Shown here: one piece after another, positions 51,798 through 59,544 of the stretch
Numbering within the stretch: the first letter of the stretch is position 1
Layout of the letters: every line of letters starts with the position of its first letter
Assembly (NCBI RefSeq): GCF_900113325.1
Contig: NZ_FOOY01000005.1
Span: 1 to 64,000, forward strand
Origin: Sporolactobacillus nakayamae
GTDB taxonomy: Bacteria; Bacillota; Bacilli; Bacillales; Sporolactobacillaceae
Direction of reading: 5' to 3'
Length of the DNA: 64,000 nt
Made by a program: the position numbers and the translations under genes
Notes under the pieces: generated by a model
The model's input: the letters and a program-made list of their open reading frames with translations, nothing else
Databases searched by the model: none
Told to the model about the DNA's origin: nothing

Positions 51798-52163
51798 AAT
51801 AAAAAATCTCCCCTCATTTACGTTTGACTATCAAATACGGCGGTCCAGCCATCCTAGCGATTACTCGCTTTAGATCTGTGACTTTGCGTCACTACTTTTC
51901 AGTAGTTTTGCCCTTTAGAAAAAAGATTTCTCTCTAAAGTATTAAGTTAAGTCAACTATACAACAGCCCACATGTTTTTACAAAAGCTGCGTGTTTTCCA
52001 CAAATTATATATCGGCTGTAAAACGATTTTATTAATAGAACCGATCAAAGCTCTATAAACCTTCAATATCTGCACCGAAAATAAGCAGATAAGCAAATTA
52101 CTATCATCAAAATATTCTGGGTACTATACTAATTAATAAATTCAATTTAAGGAGGAGATTCAC
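51798..52163. other. Intergenic region between the CAP gene and the cupin lipoprotein gene
   Basis: Holds the c-di-GMP riboswitch of the minus-strand CAP gene (51836-51918), its presumed promoter further right, and the plus-strand promoter of the gene at 52164. No further gene is seen. Confidence 0.6.
51836..51918 (-). ncRNA. Cyclic di-GMP-I riboswitch (GEMM-I) upstream of the CAP-domain gene
   Basis: On the minus strand the aptamer reads AGGGCAAAACTACT-GAAA-AGTAGTGACGCAAAGTCAC, then AGATCTAAAGCGAGTAATCGC, TAGGATGGCTGG and ACCGCC. It shows the hallmark GGCAAA, the GAAA tetraloop closing a perfect ACTACT/AGTAGT stem, the GTGACGCAAAG junction, and the closing TGGCTGG-ACCGCC. The aptamer ends about 40 nt before the CAP start codon, and the Shine-Dalgarno (GGGGAG) lies in between. 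I see no clear terminator, so control is perhaps translational. Confidence 0.9.
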
Positions 52164-52808
52164 TTGCGAAGGTGGTTTCAAGCAGTGAGTGTCGCACCGC
52201 TTGTCGTACTTGCGGCTTGCAGCGGACAGGCCGCATCAGACAATCATTCATCAAATGAAACTCAGAAAACATCAATCACTCAAACATCCAAACAAGAATC
52301 ACTAAACAACAAAAAATTCGTTAAGGTACAAACAGTTACCTTTAAAGATGACGGAATAATTCCGAACAATCCCTATTTCCAGGTTCTGATTTATCCTGGA
52401 GCGTTCAAAGGACGGACCGGGCAGATTGTGAAAACATTTGAGAAGAACAATTGGGGCAATAATTGGGTAGACGGTGTCTTTTCTTACCATCACTTTCACA
52501 GCACGTCTCATGAAGTACTTGGGGTTATCTCCGGACATGCGACACTTAGGCTTGGCGGACAGAAAGGCAGCGATTTCAAAGTGTCTGCAGGCGACGTTGT
52601 CGTGCTACCGGCGGGAACCGGGCATAAGCGCTTATCATCAAGCAGCGATTTCTCTATTGCCGGCGGGTATCCCAATGGACAAGACTACGATATTCAAACA
52701 AAGGAAACGAAGGCTTTAAAAGATACTATTAGCCATGTTGGCAAACCGAAGCAAGATCCGGTATACGGAAATCAGGGACCGCTTCTCAACATTTGGAAAA
52801 ACAGATAG
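52164..52808 (+). CDS. Cupin-domain lipoprotein (YjlB-like)
   Basis: A 214-residue protein. The short signal peptide ends in the lipobox LAAC, then a Ser/Thr/Gln linker leads to a single cupin barrel. The pattern FKDDGIIPNNPYFQVLIYPG, then YHHFHSTSHEVLGVISG and LPAGTGHKRL, is that of the YjlB cupin family, which is normally cytosolic. Start is TTG 52164, 7 nt after AAGGAGGAG. An exported, lipid-anchored YjlB-type cupin is unusual. Function unknown; His residues could bind a metal. Confidence 0.82.
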   Translation: MRRWFQAVSVAPLVVLAACSGQAASDNHSSNETQKTSITQTSKQESLNNKKFVKVQTVTFKDDGIIPNNPYFQVLIYPGAFKGRTGQIVKTFEKNNWGNNWVDGVFSYHHFHSTSHEVLGVISGHATLRLGGQKGSDFKVSAGDVVVLPAGTGHKRLSSSSDFSIAGGYPNGQDYDIQTKETKALKDTISHVGKPKQDPVYGNQGPLLNIWKNR

Positions 52809-52812
52809 CGAA

Positions 52813-53190
52813 TTAGAAAAGATGGAGTCGATTGAAAATGCGCGAACGATAACTTTGAAAGGTCGATGTGTGCACGATTGAACGTTTTTCCACTAACTGA
52901 TTAAATTTCAATTGTTTAAATCGCAGTTGCTTCGTTAGCCGTGCGCGCTCTTGTTCATTTTCGCAGCAATTAAGCAAATCATTCAACGTAACGATGTCTT
53001 TTTTTATCTGCAGCTCTTCAGGCAGCATGCCTGCATTTTTCATCATTTTGTAACCTGTACGCAGTTCTTTAGGTACTGACGACAGATCTTCAAGAACAAG
53101 CGGCTTGCCTTTGCCCGGAAGATGATCAAATGCGCCGGCTTTTAGACCTTCCTGTATTTTTTCTTCTGCCATAATTTCAATAATGCCCAT
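52813..53190 (-). CDS. DUF1992 (DnaJ-homologue subfamily C member 28-like) protein
   Basis: A 125-residue cytosolic protein. The family core is evident: MAEEKIQEGLKAGAFDHLPG, then KGKPLVLEDLSSVPKELR and YKMMKNAGMLPEELQ. Start ATG 53190 follows GGGAGTGTTAACG; a frame to 53199 adds three residues. It lies directly after the yhfW-type gene on the same strand. Function unknown. Confidence 0.85.
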   Translation of the reverse strand: MGIIEIMAEEKIQEGLKAGAFDHLPGKGKPLVLEDLSSVPKELRTGYKMMKNAGMLPEELQIKKDIVTLNDLLNCCENEQERARLTKQLRFKQLKFNQLVEKRSIVHTSTFQSYRSRIFNRLHLF

Positions 53191-53192
53191 CG

Positions 53193-54773
53193 TTAACACT
53201 CCCGTTTAGTTGACGTTTGATGTTCCTTATTTTGATGATCAGACTCTGAAAAAATCAGTGACAAAGATTCCTTTGCCGGACCGTCGAGCACATCTCCATT
53301 GGCTGTGAAGCGTGAGCCGTGGCAGGGGCAATCCCATGTCCGCTCGCCTTGATTCCAGTTTACTTCGCACCCCATGTGCGGGCAAGTGGCATCAACCACA
53401 GTCAAATGTCCGTCCTCATTACGATAAGCACCGACTTTGCGTCCATGAAGCGACGCAATTACGCCATGGTCGTTTTGCAGGTGTTCATCTAATGGCTCGG
53501 GCTTGCTTATTTTTCCTTTAATCAGATTGCCCGCCGTTTTCATATTTTCGACGAGAAAGCTGGCAAGCATAGGTCCCGCCTCAAAGCGCGCGGGACTGAA
53601 CAAGTCTACATAAGGATTTGCGCGCTCAAGGACTAGATCAGTTAATAGTTGTGCGGCAAGCGTTCCGGTGGTCATTCCCCACTTATGAAATCCGGCGGCA
53701 ACCAAAACATGTGGATTGTTATTCGCAAGCCTTCCTATATAAGGAACCTGATCCAATGTCGTAAAATCCTGCGCTGACCAATGTGCCTTAATTTTCTCTT
53801 CGCCAAATTGCTCACGCGCGAAGTCAACGAGCTTCTGATAGTGAACATCCATCGGTTCACCGCGCCCGGTTTTATGATTTTCACCACCAATTAAAAGGTA
53901 GTTCTTGTGATTGAGCCGCAATCCGCGAATAGAGCGTTTCGGCGCACCTGCACTGAGGTACATACCATCCGGAACTTTGCCCTCTGTTTCACAAGCAATT
54001 AAATAGGAACGCTCGGGAAACATTCTGGAAAAGTAGAAGCGGTTGTCATAAAAAGGAAAGTGGGAGCAGATCAGCACATGCTGACAACGGACGTCAAAGC
54101 CCTGTTTTGTCATCACGAGCGGTTCAGACTCTTTGTCTTTTATATCTACTGCAAGTGTTTCTTCAAAAATCGGTACCTTCATTTTTACAAGATCTGCAAG
54201 CAGTTCGTGCAAATACATTAATGGGTGAAATTGCGCTTGACCAGGCATAATAAGCGCATTCTTAACTTCAATAGGCAACTCAATTGAATGGGTCAGGTTC
54301 CCCAAAATGCCTAAATGATCATAGGCCAGTTTCTCTTTCTCGATGTTTTTCGCTTCTTGATCCGTTGTCGCGTAGACAACTGCCGGCTGAATTTCGTAGT
54401 CGCACTGCAGATCATGCTCCTGCACATGGCTCCCCATCCAGTGAAGCGCCTCTTTATTCGCCTGATAATAGAGTGCGGCTTTTTCCGCGCCAAGTGTACG
54501 AATCAAATGGTCGTAGATCAATCCATGCTGAGCTGTAATTTTCGCCGTCGTATAACCGCTCGTGCCGCTCGCAATTGTGCTCGCATCCATCAACATGACC
54601 GGAATGCCGCTTTTTGCCAGCATATACGCTGTTGTGATTCCCGTAATCCCGGCACCGACCACCAGCGTGTTTGTTGTACCACTTTCTTGCAGGGATTGAA
54701 ACGTTGGCAGATGAACGGTGTCATGCCACAAAGATGAAGTATTCTCTGATAAATTCGTGTTTTGCTGCTCCAT
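53193..54773 (-). CDS. FAD-dependent oxidoreductase with C-terminal Rieske [2Fe-2S] domain (YhfW-type)
   Basis: A 526-residue two-domain protein. The DAO fold has the FAD dinucleotide motif VVGAGITGITTAYMLAKSG and a C-terminal FAD-contact region (HVLVAAGFHKWGMTTGTLAA). The Rieske domain supplies the cluster ligands CPHMGC and CPCHGS. This fusion matches B. subtilis YhfW. Reaction unknown; amine oxidation is typical of the DAO part. I choose ATG 54773 after GGTGGATGA; a frame to 54782 is open. The tail after the Rieske domain is hydrophilic. Confidence 0.88.
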   Translation of the reverse strand: MEQQNTNLSENTSSLWHDTVHLPTFQSLQESGTTNTLVVGAGITGITTAYMLAKSGIPVMLMDASTIASGTSGYTTAKITAQHGLIYDHLIRTLGAEKAALYYQANKEALHWMGSHVQEHDLQCDYEIQPAVVYATTDQEAKNIEKEKLAYDHLGILGNLTHSIELPIEVKNALIMPGQAQFHPLMYLHELLADLVKMKVPIFEETLAVDIKDKESEPLVMTKQGFDVRCQHVLICSHFPFYDNRFYFSRMFPERSYLIACETEGKVPDGMYLSAGAPKRSIRGLRLNHKNYLLIGGENHKTGRGEPMDVHYQKLVDFAREQFGEEKIKAHWSAQDFTTLDQVPYIGRLANNNPHVLVAAGFHKWGMTTGTLAAQLLTDLVLERANPYVDLFSPARFEAGPMLASFLVENMKTAGNLIKGKISKPEPLDEHLQNDHGVIASLHGRKVGAYRNEDGHLTVVDATCPHMGCEVNWNQGERTWDCPCHGSRFTANGDVLDGPAKESLSLIFSESDHQNKEHQTSTKREC

Positions 54774-54875
54774 GCGGATCATCCACCTTTTGTTTGCCTA
54801 AACTGTTAACCCATACATAACCCTCAAAGGACAGTGTCTCCTATGTTGAAAAAACTATGCACCTTAGCTGTAAAG

Positions 54876-54918
54876 AAAAACGATCCGCCCGAGTTTCACT
54901 CAGAGCGAATCGTTTTTT
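54876..54918. terminator. Terminator of the DUF4097 operon
   Basis: AAAAACGATCCGC pairs, with a two-base internal mismatch, with GCGAATCGTTTTT. It has T-runs on both strands and lies 21 nt past the stop codon at 54939. Confidence 0.75.
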
Positions 54919-54938
54919 TATTTTCTATCAATCATCAA

Positions 54939-55883
54939 TCATTGCAAACGAAAGTCTCCGGAATTTGTTCGCACTCTGATTTTGTATCTTCCTTCGCCTT
55001 TTTGTCCGATGATGAGGTGATCTGTTTTATCTTTATAGAGGAATCCGTCCAGATTAACTGTGCCTTCTCCGGAACCGCCACGATAATCAACGGACAATGA
55101 ATCTGGATCCTGCGCAAAATTAATATCGATATCACCGCTCGCTGCTTGCGCATCAATATCTCCGGACAACTGGTTACTTTCAATGTCTATGTCACCCGAA
55201 TTAGCTTGTGCAATCAGTGATCCGCTGTACCTTTGAACATCAATATCTCCGGAGGCTGTTTCAAGTCGCGTGGACTTGGCAGTCAAATCGGACAAGTCAA
55301 GATCTCCACTGTTTGCAGAGACATGGGCTTCATTCTGGACTTGATTATGCTGCATATCAATATCACCACTGGATGTCTGAACAATAAAATCCCCTCTGGA
55401 CTTATTATTTTTAGCAGTGACATCTCCGGAACCGGAAGTTAAAGACATGTGTCCTGCCTGTTGGCCTTCAATAGAAAGATCCCCCGAGCCCACATCAACA
55501 GTAATTCGATTATAGTCCTGCTCCGGAACCTCGATGACCAGCTTAGACCAACCAATCGTGAAGGTGAAAAACGATTGATTTCGCTCTGCAGTCACATGAA
55601 GCGTATCGCCTTCCTTATTGATCGCAAGCTTAACCCCTTGGATCATCTGCTTATTGCCCCAGCCCTTCACCTCGGCGGACAATTGATCACGATTTGTTTT
55701 CTTTATTTCAACATCCAGCGAAGATACGTCAACATTTATTTTCTTTATTCCATTGACCGATGCGGTTCTTGTTTGTGTATCAGCTTTACTCGTTTGGAAA
55801 AGATCTGTTGTTTGAAAAACAATCAATCCTCCAATTGCGCCGATAAAAATGAGTGCCAGGGCAACATAGATAGTTTTTTTCAT
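54939..55883 (-). CDS. Membrane-anchored DUF4097 (LiaG/YvlB-like) beta-helix protein
   Basis: A 314-residue protein with one N-terminal transmembrane helix (residues ~4-28) and an extracytoplasmic domain made of about eight short beta repeats, each centred on S-G-D (GSGDLSIEG, TSSGDIDMQH, NSGDIDIES, ASGDIDINF). This is the DUF4097 fold, related to LiaG and bactofilin-like beta-helices. Start ATG 55883 after GGGAGGAAG; a frame to 56003 is rejected. It overlaps the HAAS gene by 4 nt and is last of padR-HAAS-DUF4097. An envelope-stress role is inferred. Confidence 0.88.
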   Translation of the reverse strand: MKKTIYVALALIFIGAIGGLIVFQTTDLFQTSKADTQTRTASVNGIKKINVDVSSLDVEIKKTNRDQLSAEVKGWGNKQMIQGVKLAINKEGDTLHVTAERNQSFFTFTIGWSKLVIEVPEQDYNRITVDVGSGDLSIEGQQAGHMSLTSGSGDVTAKNNKSRGDFIVQTSSGDIDMQHNQVQNEAHVSANSGDLDLSDLTAKSTRLETASGDIDVQRYSGSLIAQANSGDIDIESNQLSGDIDAQAASGDIDINFAQDPDSLSVDYRGGSGEGTVNLDGFLYKDKTDHLIIGQKGEGRYKIRVRTNSGDFRLQ

Positions 55884-56437
55884 GATCGCTTCCTCCCTGT
55901 AATGAGATCTATAGTAAAACGGATATAACCGGCACATACATACCAAAGAAATTTTCCGATGTAGATTAATGCGATACTGAGCAGTAAACCTACGCCGCAG
56001 CAAGCAAGCGATACGAAGAAGGTGAATAAAAAAGCATCAAAACCCGACTGAAAATAGGATAAAAGCGAAAGCAGCGGGCTGATCACCATACAAATGGCAC
56101 CAAACCATAGACCAATAAATCCGAAGAAAATACCAAAAGCCGGTCCTGCAACCACAACTAAATTAAAAAAAATCAGGACTATAGCGAGGAGCAGCGAACG
56201 CGTTGCTGATGTTGCCCCACCCTGCCTCGCCGGGTTTGTGGCATCATAATCGGCTAGTTCCGCATTAGCAATATCTTTTGGATCTCCGAGTTCTTGAATG
56301 ATTTCTTCTTCTGTTTTTCCTTCATTAAATCCAATCGTGAAATGTTCTTCAAAATCCGCTAGAATTTCATCACGCTCTTTTTTGGGGAGTTCTCTCAGCA
56401 AATGGTTCAGTTTACGAAAAAATTCATTCTTCACCAT
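55880..56437 (-). CDS. HAAS-domain (DUF1700) membrane protein
   Basis: A 185-residue protein. The N-terminal HAAS module is clear: FFRKLNHLLRELPKKERDEI, FEEHFTIGFNEGKTEEEIIQ and ELGDPKDIANAE. Four hydrophobic helices follow (about residues 82-175). HAAS proteins typically pair with PadR-type regulators and are thought to pass on envelope signals. Start ATG 56437 follows AAGGAGG within the end of padR. Confidence 0.9.
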   Translation of the reverse strand: MVKNEFFRKLNHLLRELPKKERDEILADFEEHFTIGFNEGKTEEEIIQELGDPKDIANAELADYDATNPARQGGATSATRSLLLAIVLIFFNLVVVAGPAFGIFFGFIGLWFGAICMVISPLLSLLSYFQSGFDAFLFTFFVSLACCGVGLLLSIALIYIGKFLWYVCAGYIRFTIDLITGRKRS

Positions 56438-56762
56438 GTCCCGCTCCCTCCTTAATAAACTGATCAACCGCTTTGGAAAATTGTTTCCACTCGTTAATTA
56501 ATGCATTCATATACTGCTCCCCTTCTGCCGTAATGGAGTAATATTTTCTTGGCGGTCCTTCGGTTGACTCGCCAAGGTACGTTGACAAATAGCCTTCTTT
56601 CGTCAGACGCCGAAGCAGCGGATAAAGTGTACCTTCAGCCACTTCAATTTTCTTCGAAATGTTCTGAGCAAGCTCGTAACCATATTGGTCTTTGGTATCG
56701 ATAAGCACAAGCACACAAAGTTCCAGAACACCTTTTTTGAACTGAACATTCACGTGATTCAT
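56424..56762 (-). CDS. PadR-family transcriptional regulator
   Basis: A 112-residue winged-helix repressor: GVLELCVLVLIDTKDQYGYE, VAEGTLYPLLRRLTKEGYL and GPPRKYYSITAEG are the PadR signature. It overlaps the HAAS gene by 14 nt and heads the operon. It probably represses its own operon through the repeated CACTACTGATTA sites upstream. Confidence 0.93.
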   Translation of the reverse strand: MNHVNVQFKKGVLELCVLVLIDTKDQYGYELAQNISKKIEVAEGTLYPLLRRLTKEGYLSTYLGESTEGPPRKYYSITAEGEQYMNALINEWKQFSKAVDQFIKEGAGHGEE

Positions 56763-56790
56763 CCTTTCCCATCAAGATCTATTCATTGAT

Positions 56791-56880
56791 CACTACTGAT
56801 TATTGTCTAATAGATATGCAAAATATAGTGTGATCTGCTCATTCATTCCTTATGTATAGAATAATACACACTACTGATTA
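56791..56880 (-). promoter_or_regulatory. Candidate PadR operator region
   Basis: CACTACTGATTA occurs twice as an exact direct repeat (56791-56802 and 56869-56880), with an inverted half-site TAGTGTG near 56826. The area is AT-rich and lies directly upstream of padR. Confidence 0.45.
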
Positions 56881-56929
56881 ATGCAATATAGTCGACTCTT
56901 TTTTTTTTCACTTTTTATTGACTATTTAT

Positions 56930-57355
56930 TTATAAGAAAAACCGGGCAAAAAGCGCCCGGTTTTTCTTATAAATCATTTTGATCCTTAATAGTAACGTGG
57001 CCGGAATAAAATAAGCGGAGATTTTCCGGTTATATGATGCTTGTTTTACAGGTAAATAAGGGTAATTTTTCCGCTTATACACGGAAAAACCCTCTATTTT
57101 CACGTTTTTCGATGCGATAAGCGGAATTTTTCCGTCTATTTAAGCTATTTTTTCATTAATTTTCTAAATAAGCGGAATTTCTCCGTTTATTTCTCAGATT
57201 GGGCGCTTACCTGATCGCCCAACCGAATCTTGTGACCATACCGTCGAACCGACAAACCAAAACGCTGTACGTAAATAGGGCATTTTATATTTTCATTCTA
57301 GCGGTGTCCCGTGCCTCTCAAACGGGTCATGAATGTTTCTTTACTTGTAAAAAAT
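56930..57355. repeat. Mosaic non-coding repeat, copy 3 (short form)
   Basis: The head is a perfect long hairpin (TTATAAGAAAAACCGGGC, a short loop, and the complement ending TTCTTATAA). The AGGAC-hairpin and CTTGGCGAAGCCAAG modules are missing. It continues directly with the GCCGGAATAAAATAAGCGG module, the AAGCGGAATTTTTCCG-type hairpins, GGGCGCTTACCTGATCGCCC and the tail GGGCATTTTATATTTTCATTC...GCGGTGTCCCGTGCC shared with copy 2. It lies between padR and a second DUF4097 gene. Confidence 0.75.
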
Positions 57356-57402
57356 GATCCAACTGCGCATAGGAGCGCTTGTCGAATCATTTTCTTACGC
57401 AT

Positions 57403-58272
57403 TTATCGGAATTTAAAGTCTCCGGAACTTGTCCGTACTCTGACGGTGTATCTGCCGTCTCCTTTTTTTCCGATGATTCGGTGGTCGCTTTTATCTTCAT
57501 AGAGCATATCCTTAATACGCACCGATCCGTCGCCTGAAGAACCCTGGTAATCCATAGTAATGGAATCCTGCTCATCTCGGAATGAGACAGTGATGTCTCC
57601 GCTGCTGGATTCCAGACTCACATTCCCGGCAAGTTTGTCACTGGTCAATTCGATGTCGCCGGAACTTGCCGAGGCCTCGAGCTCCCCGCGAAAATTGTTT
57701 ATCGTAATGTCGCCGGAATGTGACTGTATCCTCATCTCATTAGCAGTCAGCTGGTTCAGGCGAATGTCTCCGCTCGTTGCATGTGCGTTCAACATCCCTT
57801 TGACAAGCGTATCGTTTATTTTCAGATCTCCACTGGATGTCGTTACATTCAATTCTTGCTTCACCGCGCAGGTTTCGAGTTCACTATCACCGGAATGACA
57901 TGACACGCTCAACCGATTGGTCAGCAATTGGCATGCGCTGATGTCACTCGAACGGCCATCAACAATAATTTCATTGTAAAGCCGTGTCGGCAGTTCAAAG
58001 ACGACCTTCACATTCCAAGAACCGAGTGCCTTGAGACTGGTTAACCAGTCTTGGCGTCTTTGAACAATTTGTATTTCCAACATGTCATTATTTCTGTTTA
58101 TTTCCAGATCAATCGGTTCAATCCCATCAACCTTCCAAAGCGTCCATACCTGCACTTTCAAGACTGTCTCTTCAGTCTGGATCAGTTCAACATCTGATGA
58201 GGTTGTGTTTAAAATCAGTCGGTTAATTCCATCCATATCAATTGTTTTTTCCATTACATGTTGCATCTTCAT
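57403..58272 (-). CDS. Second DUF4097 protein, no signal or membrane segment
   Basis: A 289-residue paralogue of the protein at 54939. It has the same SGD-centred beta repeats (TSSGDLKIN, ATSGDIRLN, SHSGDITIN, ASSGDIELT) and the same C-terminal formula, KSDHRIIGKKGDGRYTVRVR then TSSGDFKFR, against KTDHLIIGQKGEGRYKIRVR in the paralogue. The N-terminus (MKMQHVMEKTIDMDG) has no signal peptide or helix, so it is probably cytosolic. The start follows AAGGCGGGATGAAG. It is separated from the padR operon by mosaic repeat copy 3. Confidence 0.82.
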   Translation of the reverse strand: MKMQHVMEKTIDMDGINRLILNTTSSDVELIQTEETVLKVQVWTLWKVDGIEPIDLEINRNNDMLEIQIVQRRQDWLTSLKALGSWNVKVVFELPTRLYNEIIVDGRSSDISACQLLTNRLSVSCHSGDSELETCAVKQELNVTTSSGDLKINDTLVKGMLNAHATSGDIRLNQLTANEMRIQSHSGDITINNFRGELEASASSGDIELTSDKLAGNVSLESSSGDITVSFRDEQDSITMDYQGSSGDGSVRIKDMLYEDKSDHRIIGKKGDGRYTVRVRTSSGDFKFR

Positions 58273-58376
58273 CCCGCCTTCCGAAACAACCGCTTCATTA
58301 TATATCTAGTTTATTAGTTGCTTGGATTGGTGGGATCAGTCTTAAGGCTGAATCAACTCCGGACTGAAGAACGGAT

Positions 58377-59363
58377 TCACTCGTGATCGTTTGGAAATAA
58401 AATGCCGCTTCTGACCCTTGCCATTTCCATCGTTTTCACAACTAGTCGACTGAGCGCGCGCAGACGCAGGTACTCTGCCTTGTCATCCTGCTCCAGTATA
58501 TCCGCAAAATTACTTATTTCATATATTTTATCGTCCTCTTCAAAATGCTCAGCAATCGGATGAACGACCTTTTCGTGAGCGTCGATCCATTCGAGTCGAG
58601 CAATATCTGATGAATTATTGATTCGGAACGTTCCCTTTTCACCGTGAATTTCAGATGGCGCGTCCGAATGTGCGATCTTGGAACAGAGTATGGTGCAGAC
58701 AAAACCCGGATAGGTGAAAACCAAGGTCCCGCTGCCGTCAATACCGTTAGACAGTTTCACCGGATAATAGACGGCTTGCTCCGGCTCGCCAAACAAAGCG
58801 ATAGCCACATAGGTTGGATAAACACCAATATCTTGCAGAGCCCCCGCAGCAAATTTTGGCGAGAATATATTGGTAATCTCACCTTCCAAGAACTTGTCAT
58901 AGCGAGAGGAATACTGAATGAGTTTCAGCTCAGCGGATCGGAGTTGTCCCGCCCGTGGAAGCTCTTGCTTCAATTTTTTAAATACAGGCGTCTGGATATT
59001 TCGAATGGCTTCAAATAAATAGGCATGATGCTCATCAGCGACTTTAACAGCCGTGTCAAACTCTTTGATCGTGGCAAATATCGGTTTTTCACAAATGACA
59101 TGCTTGCCGCCTTGAAGTAAAATGAGCACCTGTTTAAAATGCAAACCGTTCGGAGAGGCGCAATACACGACATCCACCTCTTTGCTGCCGGCGAGCTCTT
59201 CTAATGAGGAAAACCAAAGCGTTCCCCCGTACTCCTCAGAGAACTGTCTTGCTTTTTCTTTTGTTCTGGAATAGGCGCCAATATAATCAAATTTCCCTGT
59301 CTTTTTAACCGATTTCAAGAATTGCTGTGTGATCTTGCTTGTTCCTATTGTCGCGAGTTTCAT
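58377..59363 (-). CDS. Gfo/Idh/MocA-family oxidoreductase (YulF-like)
   Basis: A 328-residue NAD(P)-dependent oxidoreductase. The Rossmann start is LATIGTSKITQQFL, followed by VDVVYCASPNGLHF and the signature EKPIFAT, with the substrate-domain motif GGALQDIGVYP as AAGALQDIGVYP. Start ATG 59363 lies 5 nt after GGAGGG; a frame to 59381 is unnecessary. Likely acts on a sugar or inositol derivative; exact substrate unknown. Confidence 0.88.
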   Translation of the reverse strand: MKLATIGTSKITQQFLKSVKKTGKFDYIGAYSRTKEKARQFSEEYGGTLWFSSLEELAGSKEVDVVYCASPNGLHFKQVLILLQGGKHVICEKPIFATIKEFDTAVKVADEHHAYLFEAIRNIQTPVFKKLKQELPRAGQLRSAELKLIQYSSRYDKFLEGEITNIFSPKFAAGALQDIGVYPTYVAIALFGEPEQAVYYPVKLSNGIDGSGTLVFTYPGFVCTILCSKIAHSDAPSEIHGEKGTFRINNSSDIARLEWIDAHEKVVHPIAEHFEEDDKIYEISNFADILEQDDKAEYLRLRALSRLVVKTMEMARVRSGILFPNDHE

Positions 59364-59480
59364 TGTTTCCCTCCTACTCATTCTTTAAATATCCTCATTA
59401 TACTGATCCATGAAGATTTTTGATAGCCCTTACATGATTATCTCACAAATATATAAATTTCCCCACAAACTTCATATACG

Positions 59481-59510
59481 TGCCTCATTTAAAGTATAAG
59501 TAATGAGGCA
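59481..59510 (+). promoter_or_regulatory. Palindrome before the O-antigen-ligase-like gene
   Basis: A perfect 9-bp inverted repeat, TGCCTCATT/AATGAGGCA, with a 12-nt spacer, 35 bp upstream of the start codon. Operator or leader hairpin. Confidence 0.4.
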
Positions 59511-59544
59511 GAGAAAACGAAAACACAATTCGGAGGACGAATTT

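Noticed and set aside
56930-57355. Regularly spaced AAGCGGAATTTTTCCG units considered as a CRISPR array
   Set aside because: Units are short palindromes with variable length and spacing, spacers are shared between copies, and no cas genes are present.
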